Of a stretch of DNA of 64,000 bases, positions 8,711 to 18,700 are shown piece after piece. The position numbers and the translations under genes are program-made. The DNA comes from Flavobacteriaceae bacterium PS02336 (GTDB lineage: Bacteria; Bacteroidota; Bacteroidia; Flavobacteriales; Flavobacteriaceae): assembly GCA_029960065.1 (NCBI GenBank), contig JASCOF010000008.1:124001-188000 (forward strand). Reading direction: 5' to 3'. The notes beneath the pieces are model-generated. The model was not told the DNA's origin. It made no database searches and worked only from the letters and a program-made list of their open reading frames with translations. Position 1 is the stretch's first letter; each line of letters opens with the position of its first letter.

Positions 8711-9259
8711 TTATTTGGTTTCAGAATTCACTTTTGAAAACTCTTCTTGTGTAAGAGTCGTTATTTTTATATCATCAAAAAAAACGGTGCCGTTGGTTTG
8801 CGCCAGCGCCAGCATAATTTTAATTTTCTTAGCATCAGCTGGTACTTTTACAGCTTTTTTGTAATTGACCCAATCTGTTGTTCCTTTTGCTCTTGCAATT
8901 GTTTCTGTACTGATTGATTTGTCTGCTCCGTTAAGAAACTCTATAACTATTATAGCTGCTTTGTATTCTTCTTTCTGATTTTCTACACCTTCTGCTTTCA
9001 TCCACGCAGAGCATTCTACAGCAAAGGTATTTCTGGCAAGAGGAACAGTTTGATCAAACGCTCTCCATTCTGCACCCGTAAACTGATTGATTAAAGCGCT
9101 GTTTTTTCCAGATTTTCTATCGTAAGGAGAAAGCGCACCATTTTCCTGCCCGTTCCAATTGGTTAAGTCGTATTCAAAACCTCCATTTTTTAAGAGATTG
9201 GTTTGTGCATCGATAAAAAAAGAGGTCAGCAATAAACAAAAAAGAAAAAAATGTTTCAT
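8711..9259 (-). CDS. secreted CBM4/9-like carbohydrate-binding protein
   Basis: A 182-residue protein with a signal peptide (cleaved after FIDA, about residue 18) and no catalytic domain. The mature part is a single jelly-roll: LLKNGGFEYDLTNWNG at the start, paired aromatic positions, and TVFFDDIKI at the end, a pattern typical of CBM4/9-type modules. These modules bind beta-glycan chains and are normally attached to enzymes. Here the module stands alone between the epimerase and GH26 genes, with 30 and 6 bp gaps. It may hold mannan in the periplasm or assist the mannanase. Binding to mannan is inferred from context. Confidence 0.7.
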   Translation of the reverse strand: MKHFFLFCLLLTSFFIDAQTNLLKNGGFEYDLTNWNGQENGALSPYDRKSGKNSALINQFTGAEWRAFDQTVPLARNTFAVECSAWMKAEGVENQKEEYKAAIIVIEFLNGADKSISTETIARAKGTTDWVNYKKAVKVPADAKKIKIMLALAQTNGTVFFDDIKITTLTQEEFSKVNSETK

Positions 9260-9289
9260 AACGACTTTAAATTAGAATTAGAAGTAAAG

Positions 9290-10480
9290 TTAATCTTGAA
9301 TTCGCTGGATAAGCTCAATGCAGGCTCTTCCGTTGTGATAAGGGCATTTCCAAAAGCCGGCTTTGTCTTTTTGCATTACAGAATAGTCATGATAAACTCC
9401 CCAAACCCATTCTCCGTTCTGCTGGTCGACTATATATTTTTTTATGAATTTCCAGTTTTTGTAAACAATATCCAGATATTCTTCTTTGCCGGTTAATTGA
9501 TACGCATTGTAAAAACCAATCAAAGCTTCGGCTTGCGGCCACCAATGTTTTTCGGCAATGAGTTCGTCTTTTTTAGGATCAAATTCATACCATAAACCGC
9601 CGTCAGTATCTAAGCCTTCTTTTGTAACTTCTGCAATTTGAACAGCATGTTTTTTATAATTAGAAATTAAGGTCTCATTTCCAGAGATTTCAGCGCACTG
9701 CTGTAAAAGCCAAGCGGCTTCAATATCATGTCCGTATGAAATAACATCTGGTTTTTCTTTCCAGTTTTCATCAAAAAACAAACGTAAATGACCTGTTTCG
9801 GAATTAATAAAGTATTTTTCGATTGTTTCTAATAATTCAATTATAACTGCGAGCAATTTTTCATCTTTCCAAACTTTGTATAAATTGGCATATCCTTCAA
9901 TAATATGAAGATGGGTATTCATTGTTTTCTTTTCGTTAGCATCTTTTTCGCTTAAACGTAAATCATCAATGGGCTGCCATTCTCGAGTAAAAGCTTCAAA
10001 GTAGCCTTTGTTTACAGTATCGTAACTGTGTTCCTGAATTTTGAAATATAAATTTTTAGCAATTTCTAAAGCTTTTTCGTCTTTAGAAATCGAATAATAT
10101 TCTGAAAGTCCATAAATCGCAAATGCGAGGGCATAAATCTGGTTTTTGGTGTCTTTTGGAGTTTTATCCTCATTTATACTCCAAAAAAGACCTCCAAATT
10201 TTGTGTCATAAAAATAAGCAGTGAGAAAATCAAATGCTCTTTCTGCCAGTTTTTTGTGGTTTTCGTTTTTTGTGGTTTTGTAACTGGCAGAGAACGTCCA
10301 AAGAATTCTAGCGTTTAGAACCGAACCTTTTTCGGCATTGGCAATCAGATGATCATTAAAATCGATTTGCCCCACAAAACCGTCATTTTGATCGTCAATA
10401 GTATTTTCTGACCAATATTTTAATATGGAATCAAGTTCTGCGGTTAGTTCCGATTTTAAAAGCTTTCTTTGTAATGACAC
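9290..10480 (-). CDS. cellobiose (mannobiose) 2-epimerase
   Basis: This 396-residue cytoplasmic protein belongs to the N-acylglucosamine/cellobiose 2-epimerase family, an (alpha/alpha)6 barrel. The conserved histidines are in place: His190 (MNTHLHIIEGY), His251 (SYGHDIEAAWLL), His312 (KHWWPQAEAL) and His382 (CPYHNGRACIE). In mannan pathways this enzyme converts mannobiose to 4-O-mannosyl-glucose, the substrate of the GH130 phosphorylase encoded 6 bp upstream. That gene order is the known Bacteroides-type mannobiose pathway, so mannobiose is the likely physiological substrate. Confidence 0.93.
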   Translation of the reverse strand: MSLQRKLLKSELTAELDSILKYWSENTIDDQNDGFVGQIDFNDHLIANAEKGSVLNARILWTFSASYKTTKNENHKKLAERAFDFLTAYFYDTKFGGLFWSINEDKTPKDTKNQIYALAFAIYGLSEYYSISKDEKALEIAKNLYFKIQEHSYDTVNKGYFEAFTREWQPIDDLRLSEKDANEKKTMNTHLHIIEGYANLYKVWKDEKLLAVIIELLETIEKYFINSETGHLRLFFDENWKEKPDVISYGHDIEAAWLLQQCAEISGNETLISNYKKHAVQIAEVTKEGLDTDGGLWYEFDPKKDELIAEKHWWPQAEALIGFYNAYQLTGKEEYLDIVYKNWKFIKKYIVDQQNGEWVWGVYHDYSVMQKDKAGFWKCPYHNGRACIELIQRIQD

Positions 10481-10486
10481 GATATC

Positions 10487-11677
10487 TTAAATTGCGTTAT
10501 TTCTTTCGATTTGATCAATAATAGTTTGTACTGAACCCGCAGAAATAAATGTGTCTGCTGGAGCATTGGTGACATAATCTACAAGTTTTTCAACTGATGA
10601 AACCGCTACGTGCATTCTAGTATCTGATGAAGCGTAGTAGACATAAACAGTTCCGTTTTCGTCTTCAATCCATCCGTTAGAAAATAAAACATTAGAAACG
10701 TCTCCAACTCTTTCAATTCCTTCAGGCCCCATAAAATGTCCTGCCGGAACGTGTGTTACTTTTGCAATATCATTCAAATCGGTCATAAACATATACAAAG
10801 TGTAGCGTAATCCCGCAGCAGTATTGCGAACTCCGTGTGCCAAGTGTAACCAGCCTTTTGAAGTTTTAATTGGAGCAGGACCCAAACCATTTTTCAATTC
10901 ATAAATGGTATGATATTGTTTTCCAAAAATGATTTTTTCTTCTCTTACAACTGGATTTCTCATGTCTTCAACATAACCTAAACCAATTCCGCCGCCAGAT
11001 CCAACATCAATAAAACCATCTTGCGGACGTGTATATAAAGCATATTTTCCGTTTACAAATTCTGGGTGTAAAACCACATTTCGCTGTTGTCCAGTATTCG
11101 AAATTAAATCAGGAAGTCTTTCCCAGTTTACTAAATCTTTTGAACGAACAATTCCTGCATTAGCAACAGCCGAACTAGTATCTCCTTTTGGTGCTTTTGG
11201 ATCTTTTCTTTCGGTACAGAAAATTCCGTAGACAAATCCGTCTTCGTGATGAACCAAACGCATATCGTAAACATTTGTATCTGGTTCTTCAGTTTGCGGA
11301 ATTACGCAAGGTTTGTCCCAAAATTTAAAATTGTCAATTCCGTTTGGACTTTCGGCAATGGCAAAAAATGATTTTCTGTCAATTCCTTCTACACGAACTG
11401 CCAGTAAATACTTTCCGTTCCATTTCATTGCGCCAGCATTAAAAGCGGCATTGATTCCGATTCTTTCCTGTAAAAAAGGATTTGTAGCTTCGTTAAAATC
11501 AAAACGCCAGTTTAACGGAATGTGCGCTGCGGTTACAACAGGATTTTTGTAGCGGTCATAAATTCCGTTTCCAATAATTTCCTGCGGCTCATTTTTTTGT
11601 TCAATAAGCGTTTTATGTTGTTTTTCTAATGCCGATTTTCTTTCCTGAAAAGTGGCTGAAGATGTTATCGTTGTCAT
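10487..11677 (-). CDS. GH130 4-O-beta-D-mannosyl-D-glucose phosphorylase
   Basis: This 396-residue cytoplasmic five-bladed beta-propeller enzyme has the GH130 motifs GINAAFNAGAM, LLAVRVEG and EPDTNVYDMRLV. Asp138 of YDMR is the expected catalytic acid. RNVVLHPEF and HGVRNTAAGLRY are also family-typical. It phosphorolyses mannosylglucose to alpha-mannose-1-phosphate and glucose, saving one ATP. The length and motifs fit the mannosylglucose phosphorylase subfamily (GH130_1) rather than mannosyl-GlcNAc enzymes, and the adjacent epimerase supports this. It lies between the GPH transporter (28 bp gap) and the epimerase (6 bp). Confidence 0.93.
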   Translation of the reverse strand: MTTITSSATFQERKSALEKQHKTLIEQKNEPQEIIGNGIYDRYKNPVVTAAHIPLNWRFDFNEATNPFLQERIGINAAFNAGAMKWNGKYLLAVRVEGIDRKSFFAIAESPNGIDNFKFWDKPCVIPQTEEPDTNVYDMRLVHHEDGFVYGIFCTERKDPKAPKGDTSSAVANAGIVRSKDLVNWERLPDLISNTGQQRNVVLHPEFVNGKYALYTRPQDGFIDVGSGGGIGLGYVEDMRNPVVREEKIIFGKQYHTIYELKNGLGPAPIKTSKGWLHLAHGVRNTAAGLRYTLYMFMTDLNDIAKVTHVPAGHFMGPEGIERVGDVSNVLFSNGWIEDENGTVYVYYASSDTRMHVAVSSVEKLVDYVTNAPADTFISAGSVQTIIDQIERNNAI

Positions 11678-11705
11678 ATCAATTGATTTCTGTATCTGTA
11701 TTAGT

Positions 11706-13094
11706 TTATTTTTGGTCTCGTTTTTGGTTTAAATCCTGTTCTATAATTTGTAATTTTTCTTCAGATAATGGATAAAAGGCTATAAATGCTACAGATATCG
11801 CTGCGGCAATTGCTGGAAGAATACTCAGCATTAATTGAATTCCGTTTTGAGCTGTTGCCGTCTGCTCCACATTGGCTTGAAAGCCATAATACCCTAAGAG
11901 CCATCCAGCTCCAGCACCTCCAATTGTCCATCCAAATTTTTGTGACATGGAAGAAGCAGAGAATACTAATCCTGTTGCACGGCGTCCTTGTTTCCATTCT
12001 GAATAATCGGCGCTGTCTGCGTACATTGACCATATTAATGGGAAAATACAGCCTGCACAAATGCTGATTAAAAGTTGGAAAGTCATAATTAATAAAATAT
12101 CGTCTTTTCCGAATAAATAAAATATTAGGCTGAGAATTGCAGCCAAAGCCATCGCGCCAAAAAAGGTTTTCTTTTTGCCAATTTTATTCGCGATTGGTGT
12201 TGCCGCGATTACTCCAATAATATTTGCAGCTTGTCCTAAAACCAAATAGATTGACGTAGGCGTCATATGAAAATCGGTTCCGAAAAGTGAAAAATCAAAG
12301 TTTATGGAATTGCTTACATAATATTTGAAATAGTAAACCGCTGCACCATCTCGGATAGAATTAAAAACTAAAGCGCCAATTCCAGCACCAAGTAAAATCC
12401 ACCAAGGTTTATTTTTTAGAAGATCTTTTAAATCTTCTTTTAGATTATTTTGTTCGTCTGCAATGGGTTTGATTCTTTCTTTTGTGAATGCAAAACAAGC
12501 CCAGAAAAAAACAGTTGTGATTAAACCAAAAACAGCAATTGTTGCCAGCCAGCCCGTTTTAGAATTTAGGTTTCCACCGAAATAATTTACTAAAGGTTCA
12601 ATGAGCCAAAGAGCTAGAAGACTTCCGCCAAAAGCAAAAACCATTCGATATGATGAAAGTGTATTTCTTTCTTTTCGATCAGAAGACATTACACCCAAAA
12701 GAGAAGCATAAGGAACATTGATTAAAGAATAAATCATCATCATTAAAGAGTAGGTAACATAGGCATAAATAATTTTGCCTTTTTCGTCAAAATCCGGCGT
12801 GTAAAAAGTTAAAACTCCAATTACGGCAAAAGGTATAGCCACCCAAAGTAAATAAGGTCTGAATTTTCCCCATTTGCTTTTGGTTCTGTCAGCCAGAATT
12901 CCAACAATTGGGTCAAAGCAAGAATCCCAGATTCGGGTAATTAAAAACATCGTTCCAACTACAGCTGGTGCTAATCCGAAAACGTCGGTATAGAAAAACA
13001 GTAAATACATGCTGAAAATTTTCCAGAACATAGAAGAAGCAGCGTCTCCAAGTCCGTAACCGATTTTTTCCTTTAAACTAATTTTGTCGTGCAT
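11706..13094 (-). CDS. GPH-family cation:oligosaccharide symporter (MFS)
   Basis: The 462-residue protein has about 12 hydrophobic helices and the MelB/GPH signature WDSCFDPIVGILADRTKSKWGKFRP, with Asp57 and Asp61 in the cation/sugar site. It sits in the inner membrane and, by context, imports mannobiose or similar short oligosaccharides into the cytoplasm for the epimerase and GH130 enzyme encoded next to it. The family is firm; the substrate is inferred. The start follows the GH26 stop by 38 bp. Confidence 0.9.
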   Translation of the reverse strand: MHDKISLKEKIGYGLGDAASSMFWKIFSMYLLFFYTDVFGLAPAVVGTMFLITRIWDSCFDPIVGILADRTKSKWGKFRPYLLWVAIPFAVIGVLTFYTPDFDEKGKIIYAYVTYSLMMMIYSLINVPYASLLGVMSSDRKERNTLSSYRMVFAFGGSLLALWLIEPLVNYFGGNLNSKTGWLATIAVFGLITTVFFWACFAFTKERIKPIADEQNNLKEDLKDLLKNKPWWILLGAGIGALVFNSIRDGAAVYYFKYYVSNSINFDFSLFGTDFHMTPTSIYLVLGQAANIIGVIAATPIANKIGKKKTFFGAMALAAILSLIFYLFGKDDILLIMTFQLLISICAGCIFPLIWSMYADSADYSEWKQGRRATGLVFSASSMSQKFGWTIGGAGAGWLLGYYGFQANVEQTATAQNGIQLMLSILPAIAAAISVAFIAFYPLSEEKLQIIEQDLNQKRDQK

Positions 13095-13132
13095 TGGTTA
13101 TTTTTTAAGGTTGTAATTTATTTTGGGGGCAG

Positions 13133-14269
13133 TTATTTTAATTTTTTTTGAATGTCTTTTTCAAAGATAGTTTGATCCAGATTATAAAAATCAACAAAAT
13201 CTTTTTCGCTTACTTGTCCTGTAAATGGTGCGTAATAATGCATTTTCTGCTCTTTTTCCTGCCAGCCGTGGTTTCGCCATAATAAAACATAAGCAATTTT
13301 ATAATCTCCAATCGCTTTTAATAAAGTCCCTGTCCACCATTTTGAATCTGGAATTGCTTCGTAACCCGCTTCTGCTAACGCTATTGGTTTGTTTTTTTCG
13401 AGACTAATTTTATTTAAGATTTTGAACTGATTTTGTACTTCGCTGATAAATTTTTTTCCATCGGGATCATTATTATTTTGGTAACTGTCAAAACTTAAAA
13501 TATCAGCGTAATCGTCTCCAGGATAGTTTGCTAGGAAATCTGCTTCACTTCCAAAACCACCAGTATTATAGACGTATATTAAGTTGTGGACACCTTTTTT
13601 CTGTAAATAATCGAAGGTGAATTTCCAAGCGGTTTTAAATTCTTCTGGCGTGCAGTTTCCTTTTCCCCACCAAAACCATCCGCCGGTAAGTTCATGAAAA
13701 GGTCTGAAAAGAATCGGAATGTTTTTTCCATTTTTATCTTTCAAAGAGAGAAAGAAAACGGCCGCTTTGTCTAACCAAGAAGTGAATTTTTTATGATTTT
13801 CGGCTCCAGGCAAAATGGTTTTTAAAGAATTAGGAACATTATTCCAGGCATCTTTTCCTGTTGCAGGATTGTCAAAATGCCAGCTTATCGTTGAAATTCC
13901 GCCTCTTGAATTGGCTTCAATAATATATTGCTTCATTTTAGCAAAAGGAACTCCGTCTATGTTATTAGGACTGTCTTTTTCTAAACCTGCAATATCCCAG
14001 CCATACACTGCAGGATAATCGCCAACAACATCTTTTATGTCGCTTCTGCCATCTTCGTATTTCCATTTTACTCCATACGCTAAATCGTCTTGATGACCAA
14101 ATAGAAAACCTTTTTGAGATAAAGTATTCAGGTTTTTGTAAAGTATTTTGGTTTCTGAAGTTGCTTTTTTATCTGAAAGTGACAAAATTGTATTACTGGT
14201 ATTTTTCTGCGATTCGCACGAAGTGCCAATAAAAACAGCAGTAAGAAGCATAATAAAATGTTTTTTCAT
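13133..14269 (-). CDS. GH26 beta-mannanase (lipoprotein), first gene of leftward operon
   Basis: The 378-residue lipoprotein (Cys18 in GTSCESQK) has GH26 motifs: FGHQDDLAYG, ISWHFDNP, Glu193 in FRPFHELTGGWFWWG as acid/base and Glu300 in ALAEAGYE as nucleophile. The FGHQDD and WHFDNP motifs resemble the Bacteroides ManA-type mannanases that release mannobiose. The residues after Cys18 (ESQKNT) are weakly acidic compared with the other GH26, so this enzyme may face the periplasm and feed mannobiose to the GPH carrier. It starts the operon opposite the AraC gene. Confidence 0.92.
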   Translation of the reverse strand: MKKHFIMLLTAVFIGTSCESQKNTSNTILSLSDKKATSETKILYKNLNTLSQKGFLFGHQDDLAYGVKWKYEDGRSDIKDVVGDYPAVYGWDIAGLEKDSPNNIDGVPFAKMKQYIIEANSRGGISTISWHFDNPATGKDAWNNVPNSLKTILPGAENHKKFTSWLDKAAVFFLSLKDKNGKNIPILFRPFHELTGGWFWWGKGNCTPEEFKTAWKFTFDYLQKKGVHNLIYVYNTGGFGSEADFLANYPGDDYADILSFDSYQNNNDPDGKKFISEVQNQFKILNKISLEKNKPIALAEAGYEAIPDSKWWTGTLLKAIGDYKIAYVLLWRNHGWQEKEQKMHYYAPFTGQVSEKDFVDFYNLDQTIFEKDIQKKLK

Positions 14270-14577
14270 TGTCGGATTATTGTTTGTTAGTGGAGCTAAA
14301 TGCTAAAGATACAATGATTTGTGATTTTAAAACCTATTGATTTTTTTGTTCAAAAATTCTTTAGTGATTTACCTTTAAAATTATTAAAACTATAAAAAGA
14401 TATTCAATTAAAAATGATTAATGTTTATTCTTGAAGCTCTTTTTAAAGAAATGATAATTATTTTTTCAAAGATAATTGGATGAATATCGTCTAATTAATA
14501 TTATTTTATCAATTATATATCATATTATTGCAGTCAAAAAAAAATAAAATATTGCTTTCCCGAAAATAGTTTTTAAG
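14270..14577. promoter_or_regulatory. divergent regulatory region between GH26 operon and araC-type gene
   Basis: This 308-bp AT-rich region must hold promoters for both directions. On the minus strand TATCTTTA (plus positions 14304-14311) is one base off the Bacteroidota TAnnTTTG box for the GH26 operon. GATAAT occurs at 14453 and 14471, and TTATCA at 14506. These match the half-sites seen ahead of the susC gene and may be sites for the adjacent AraC protein. No coding sequence was seen. Confidence 0.5.
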
Positions 14578-15456
14578 ATGAGTGCTACAAAGAATTTTTA
14601 CAGAGAAATTGCCCCTCTTGCCGCGGGTGATAGTTTTTTGGTTTTTGATAGAGTAAAAGATAGTTTTGATTTTCCTGTTCATTATCATCCGGAATTTGAG
14701 ATTAATTTTATTTTGAATGGAAAAGGAGTAAAGAGAGTGGTTGGTGATAATATAGAAGAAATTGACAATGTTGAATTGGTTTTAATTGGGCCAAATTTGT
14801 ATCATGGCTGGGAATTGAATAAATGCACAAGCAAAAAAATTCATGAAATAACGATTCAGTTTCATAATGATTTATTTCACGAATCTTTATTGTCGAGACG
14901 TATTATGAATCCGATCCGTGATATGTTTAATCGTTCTATTCATGGTATTCTTTTTTCAAAAAAAACAGCCGAAGAATTAACGCCGAGGCTTGTGAGGCTT
15001 TCAAAATTAGATGGCATGGATTATTTTTTAGAAATTACTTCTTTATTATATGATCTGGCTAATTCTAGAAATCAGCGTCTGCTTTCAACCTATACAGTAG
15101 ACTATGATACTTTTGATGATTATGATAAAATGAAATTGGTTTACGAATATGTGCAGAAACATTTCGCTGAAAAAATAACTTTGGAAGATGTAGCTAATGT
15201 AGCAAGTATGTCTATTATTTCTTTTAATCGATTTATAAAAAAACGCACTGGAAAAACGTTTGTCAATTATATAAATGATATCCGAATTGGCTACGCTGCA
15301 CGCTGGCTGGTTGAAAAGGATATGAGTGTTTCTGAAGTGGCTTTTAAATCGGGTTTTAATAATATTGCGAACTTCAATCGCAGTTTCAAGGCTACAAAAA
15401 ATTGTACTCCAAGTCAATATCGAGAAGATTTTTCTGGATTAAAACGCATTTTATAG
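14578..15456 (+). CDS. AraC-family transcriptional regulator of the mannan locus
   Basis: The 292-residue protein has an N-terminal cupin-like sensing domain (FPVHYHPEFEINFIL, His35/His37) and a C-terminal AraC double helix-turn-helix from about residue 190 (ITLEDVANVASMSIISFNRFIKKRTG and VSEVAFKSGFNNIANFNRSFK). There is no signal peptide or membrane segment, so it senses a cytoplasmic sugar directly, unlike the hybrid two-component or SusR-type sensors of many such loci. It lies exactly between the two divergent runs and is the only regulator in the locus, so it probably activates both. The ligand may be mannobiose or mannosylglucose (inferred). Confidence 0.9.
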   Translation: MSATKNFYREIAPLAAGDSFLVFDRVKDSFDFPVHYHPEFEINFILNGKGVKRVVGDNIEEIDNVELVLIGPNLYHGWELNKCTSKKIHEITIQFHNDLFHESLLSRRIMNPIRDMFNRSIHGILFSKKTAEELTPRLVRLSKLDGMDYFLEITSLLYDLANSRNQRLLSTYTVDYDTFDDYDKMKLVYEYVQKHFAEKITLEDVANVASMSIISFNRFIKKRTGKTFVNYINDIRIGYAARWLVEKDMSVSEVAFKSGFNNIANFNRSFKATKNCTPSQYREDFSGLKRIL

Positions 15457-15775
15457 TGATACTTTTTTATCACTAATAAATATTATTTTTAACGAAAACG
15501 TTTGCTTTTGAGCTTTTTGTTGGTTTTAATGTATGTTTTAGGTTCTATTTAGGGATTGTCATTGCGAATAATTTAATTTTTAATGTGTTTTATTTTGATA
15601 TGTGTTTTTTAAACCGTTTAAAGTAAAAATATTATCATTAAATGATATAATATTATCGATTTGATAATTCTTCCTGTTATAGATTTGTTAAATAATTTAA
15701 GAGAAAAAATACACCCCGTTTTTTTGATCTCTTAGATTTGGCAATCAACAAATTTAAACTAACCAAACATTTATT
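15457..15775 (+). promoter_or_regulatory. susC promoter region with two dyads and a TAGATTTG box
   Basis: The region holds TATCATT-A-AATGATA at 15633-15647 and ATTATC-N5-GATAAT at 15652-15668, followed 11 bp later by TAGATTTG (15680-15687), a match to the TAnnTTTG -7 box. No TTG sits at the usual -33 distance, so the dyads are in the right place for an activator that replaces it. A second TAGATTTG lies at 15733-15740, close to the susC start. No gene was seen here. Confidence 0.6.
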
Positions 15776-18700
15776 ATGAAAAAACTAATGACTAGCTTCA
15801 TTCATTGGAAGGCTAACCACAGAGCCGCTCCTTTGATATTATTTTTGTTACTGACAAGTAATTTTATTACAGCTCAGGTAAAGGTTTCTGGAACAGTATC
15901 GGATGACAAGGGATTATCAATTCCTGGTGCTAACATAGTGGTTACCGGTACAAAAAAGACGTCTTCAACAGATTTTGACGGAAAGTATTCTATAGATGCA
16001 CCTGCAAATTCCACAATTTCTGTTTCATTTATTGGCTATGTAACACAAACAGTTAATGTAAAAAACGGAGGAACAATCAATGTAATCTTGAAGCTCAGCG
16101 CTGAAGATTTACGTGAAGTCCTAGTAAACGTTGGATATAGAAGTGTTAAGAGAAAGGATTTAACAGGAGCTATTTCTACTGTTACTTCAAAAGATTTTGC
16201 AGATTCTCCACAAGTGTCTGTAGATCAATTATTACAAGGACGTGCTGCAGGGGTGACAGTGACGAATAATTCTGGACAGCCGGGAGGTAGTGTTTCTGTT
16301 AAAATACGTGGAACTACTTCTATTTCAGGTACTAATGAGCCATTGTATATTGTAGATGGTATTCCAATTTCTGGAGATGCTGCTAATACTGCTACTGGAG
16401 GTTCAATTGTTACAGGGTATTTAGGAGCGAACACAGGAAACGTAACTTCTAGCCCGATTGCTTTCTTAAATCCTAACGATATCGAAACATTGGATATTTT
16501 GAAAGACGCTTCTGCAACTGCTATTTATGGTTCTAGGGCGTCAAACGGGGTTGTAATTATTACTACAAAAAGAGGTAAAAAAGGAGCAGGAAAAATCGCT
16601 TACGATTCGTACTTCTCTGTTCAAAATGTAACTCGTTTATTAGATACTATGACTTTGAGTCAATACGCTGCGCAGCAAAATGCTTTGGCCGCTGTGTATG
16701 GTGTGGCGCCAAGAGATGAATTTGCTGTTCCGTCTGTTCTTGGAAAAGGAACGAATTGGCAGGATGAAATTTATAAAACAGCGATAATGAATAATCATCA
16801 GCTTTCATTCTCTGGTGCAAAAGAGGGTACGAACTACTATATTTCTGGAGGTTATACTAATCAAGAAGGTATCGTTATTGGCTCTGGTTTTAAAAGATAT
16901 AGTTTTAAAACGAACGTAGACAGCAAGCTAAAAGATTGGCTTACGGTTGGTGTTTCTATTGGAACTGGTATAACAAATGAAGACATTACAATTAATGGTG
17001 CCAGCAACGGTATTATCAGTACTTCTATTTTGTCTACGCCTGACGTTGCTGTAAAAGATACTAATGGTAATTATGCTGGTCCGCCGGCCGATGGATCAAT
17101 TGGAGTTTGGATTAATCCAGTGGCTTCTGCTTTGATGAATACTAATAAGTTGATTAAGAAGAGTTTTATTGGAAATTTTTACGCCAGTTTTAGACTTGCA
17201 AAAGGACTTGAGTATAGATTTGATTTTGGAGGATCTACCAATATTGATAATTTTGAAGGTTTTCTTCCTACTTATAAATGGGGTGCTGCGGTTAGAGAAA
17301 CCAATCAGTTGACAGAGAGAGCAAACAATTGGTACGGTCTTAACGTTAAAAATGTTTTGACATATAAGGTTGATGCTGGTAAGCACCATTTTAATTTCTT
17401 AGCTGCTCAGGAGGCTAATGATAGTCATTGGTTCGGAAACTCACAAACTGTTTCAGGCTTGTTGAGTAATGATATTCATTCTATAAGTCTGGGTGATCCT
17501 GATACACTCGTGGCTTCAGAATACAAAGGAAGTTCGGCTTTTTATTCTTTCTTCGGAACTTTCAATTATGATTTTGATAATAGATACGCGCTGCAGGCAA
17601 CGATGAGAGCAGACGGAAGTTCTAATTTTGGACCAGGCCAAAAATGGGGTTATTTCCCTTCAATTTCTGGTTCTTGGAAACTTTCAAACGAAAGTTTTAT
17701 GGAAGGAACTAGAGAATATATTGGCAATATCAAAATTAGAGGAGGTTACGGTGAGACTGGAAACCAAAACATTGGTGGTGGCGGTTATATGAGTACGGTT
17801 CGTGCCATTAAATCTGCAATGGGGAATTTCTTTACTGTTAATAATATTGCCAATCCTGATTTAACTTGGGAAACTTCTGAGCAGACCAATATTGGTTTAG
17901 ATTTTACACTTTTTAAATCAAAACTTCAGGCAACATTTGAAGTGTACAGAAAACAGTCAGCAGGATTCTTATTTGTTTTGCCACTGCCTTATTATGTTAC
18001 AGGAACAGATGCCTATCAAGGAGGTTTAGGAGCGCCGAGTGTAAATTTAGGAAGCTTAAGAAATCAAGGTTTTGAAATGACTTTAGATTACAATAATAAG
18101 TTTGGAAAAGATTTTTCTTGGAATTCAAAAGTGATTTTTACTACCAATAAAAATAAATTACTAAGCTTACAGGATAACTTTGATCTAACAAAAGATGTAT
18201 TGCTTAATGATTATACTACTAAAGCAGTTACCAAAACAGTAGTTGGCCAGCCAGTTGGTCAGTTTTATGGCTATCAAGCAGTTGGTATTATAAGAACTAA
18301 TGAGCAATTAGCCAATGCGCCAATTCCTTTTACAGGAAACAAAGCCGTAAAAAGTCAGTTAGGGGATGTTGAATATGTCGACCAAAATAAAGACGGTTTA
18401 ATTGACGAAAAGGATTTGACTTATATTGGGAATCCGCAGCCGAAATTTACTTATGGTTTCAATAATACTTTTACGTACAAGAATATTGATCTAGGAGTCT
18501 TTTTGCAAGGTTCTTATGGAAATAAAGTAATGAACTTAACAAGACGTGCAGGGACTAAAAACCAACGTTTGTATGAGAATCAGTTGGCAGAAGCAGCAGA
18601 TTTTTGGACTCCAGAAAATACAGATGCCAAATATCCAAGACCTGACGGCGGCGATGGACACCCGAATATAGCAATCTCTGATCGTTATGTAGAAGATGGT

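Noticed and set aside
15496..15503. AAACGTTT as a LacI-type or catabolite operator before susC
   Set aside because: It is only an 8-base palindrome in AT-rich DNA, with no second copy and no LacI-type regulator in the locus.
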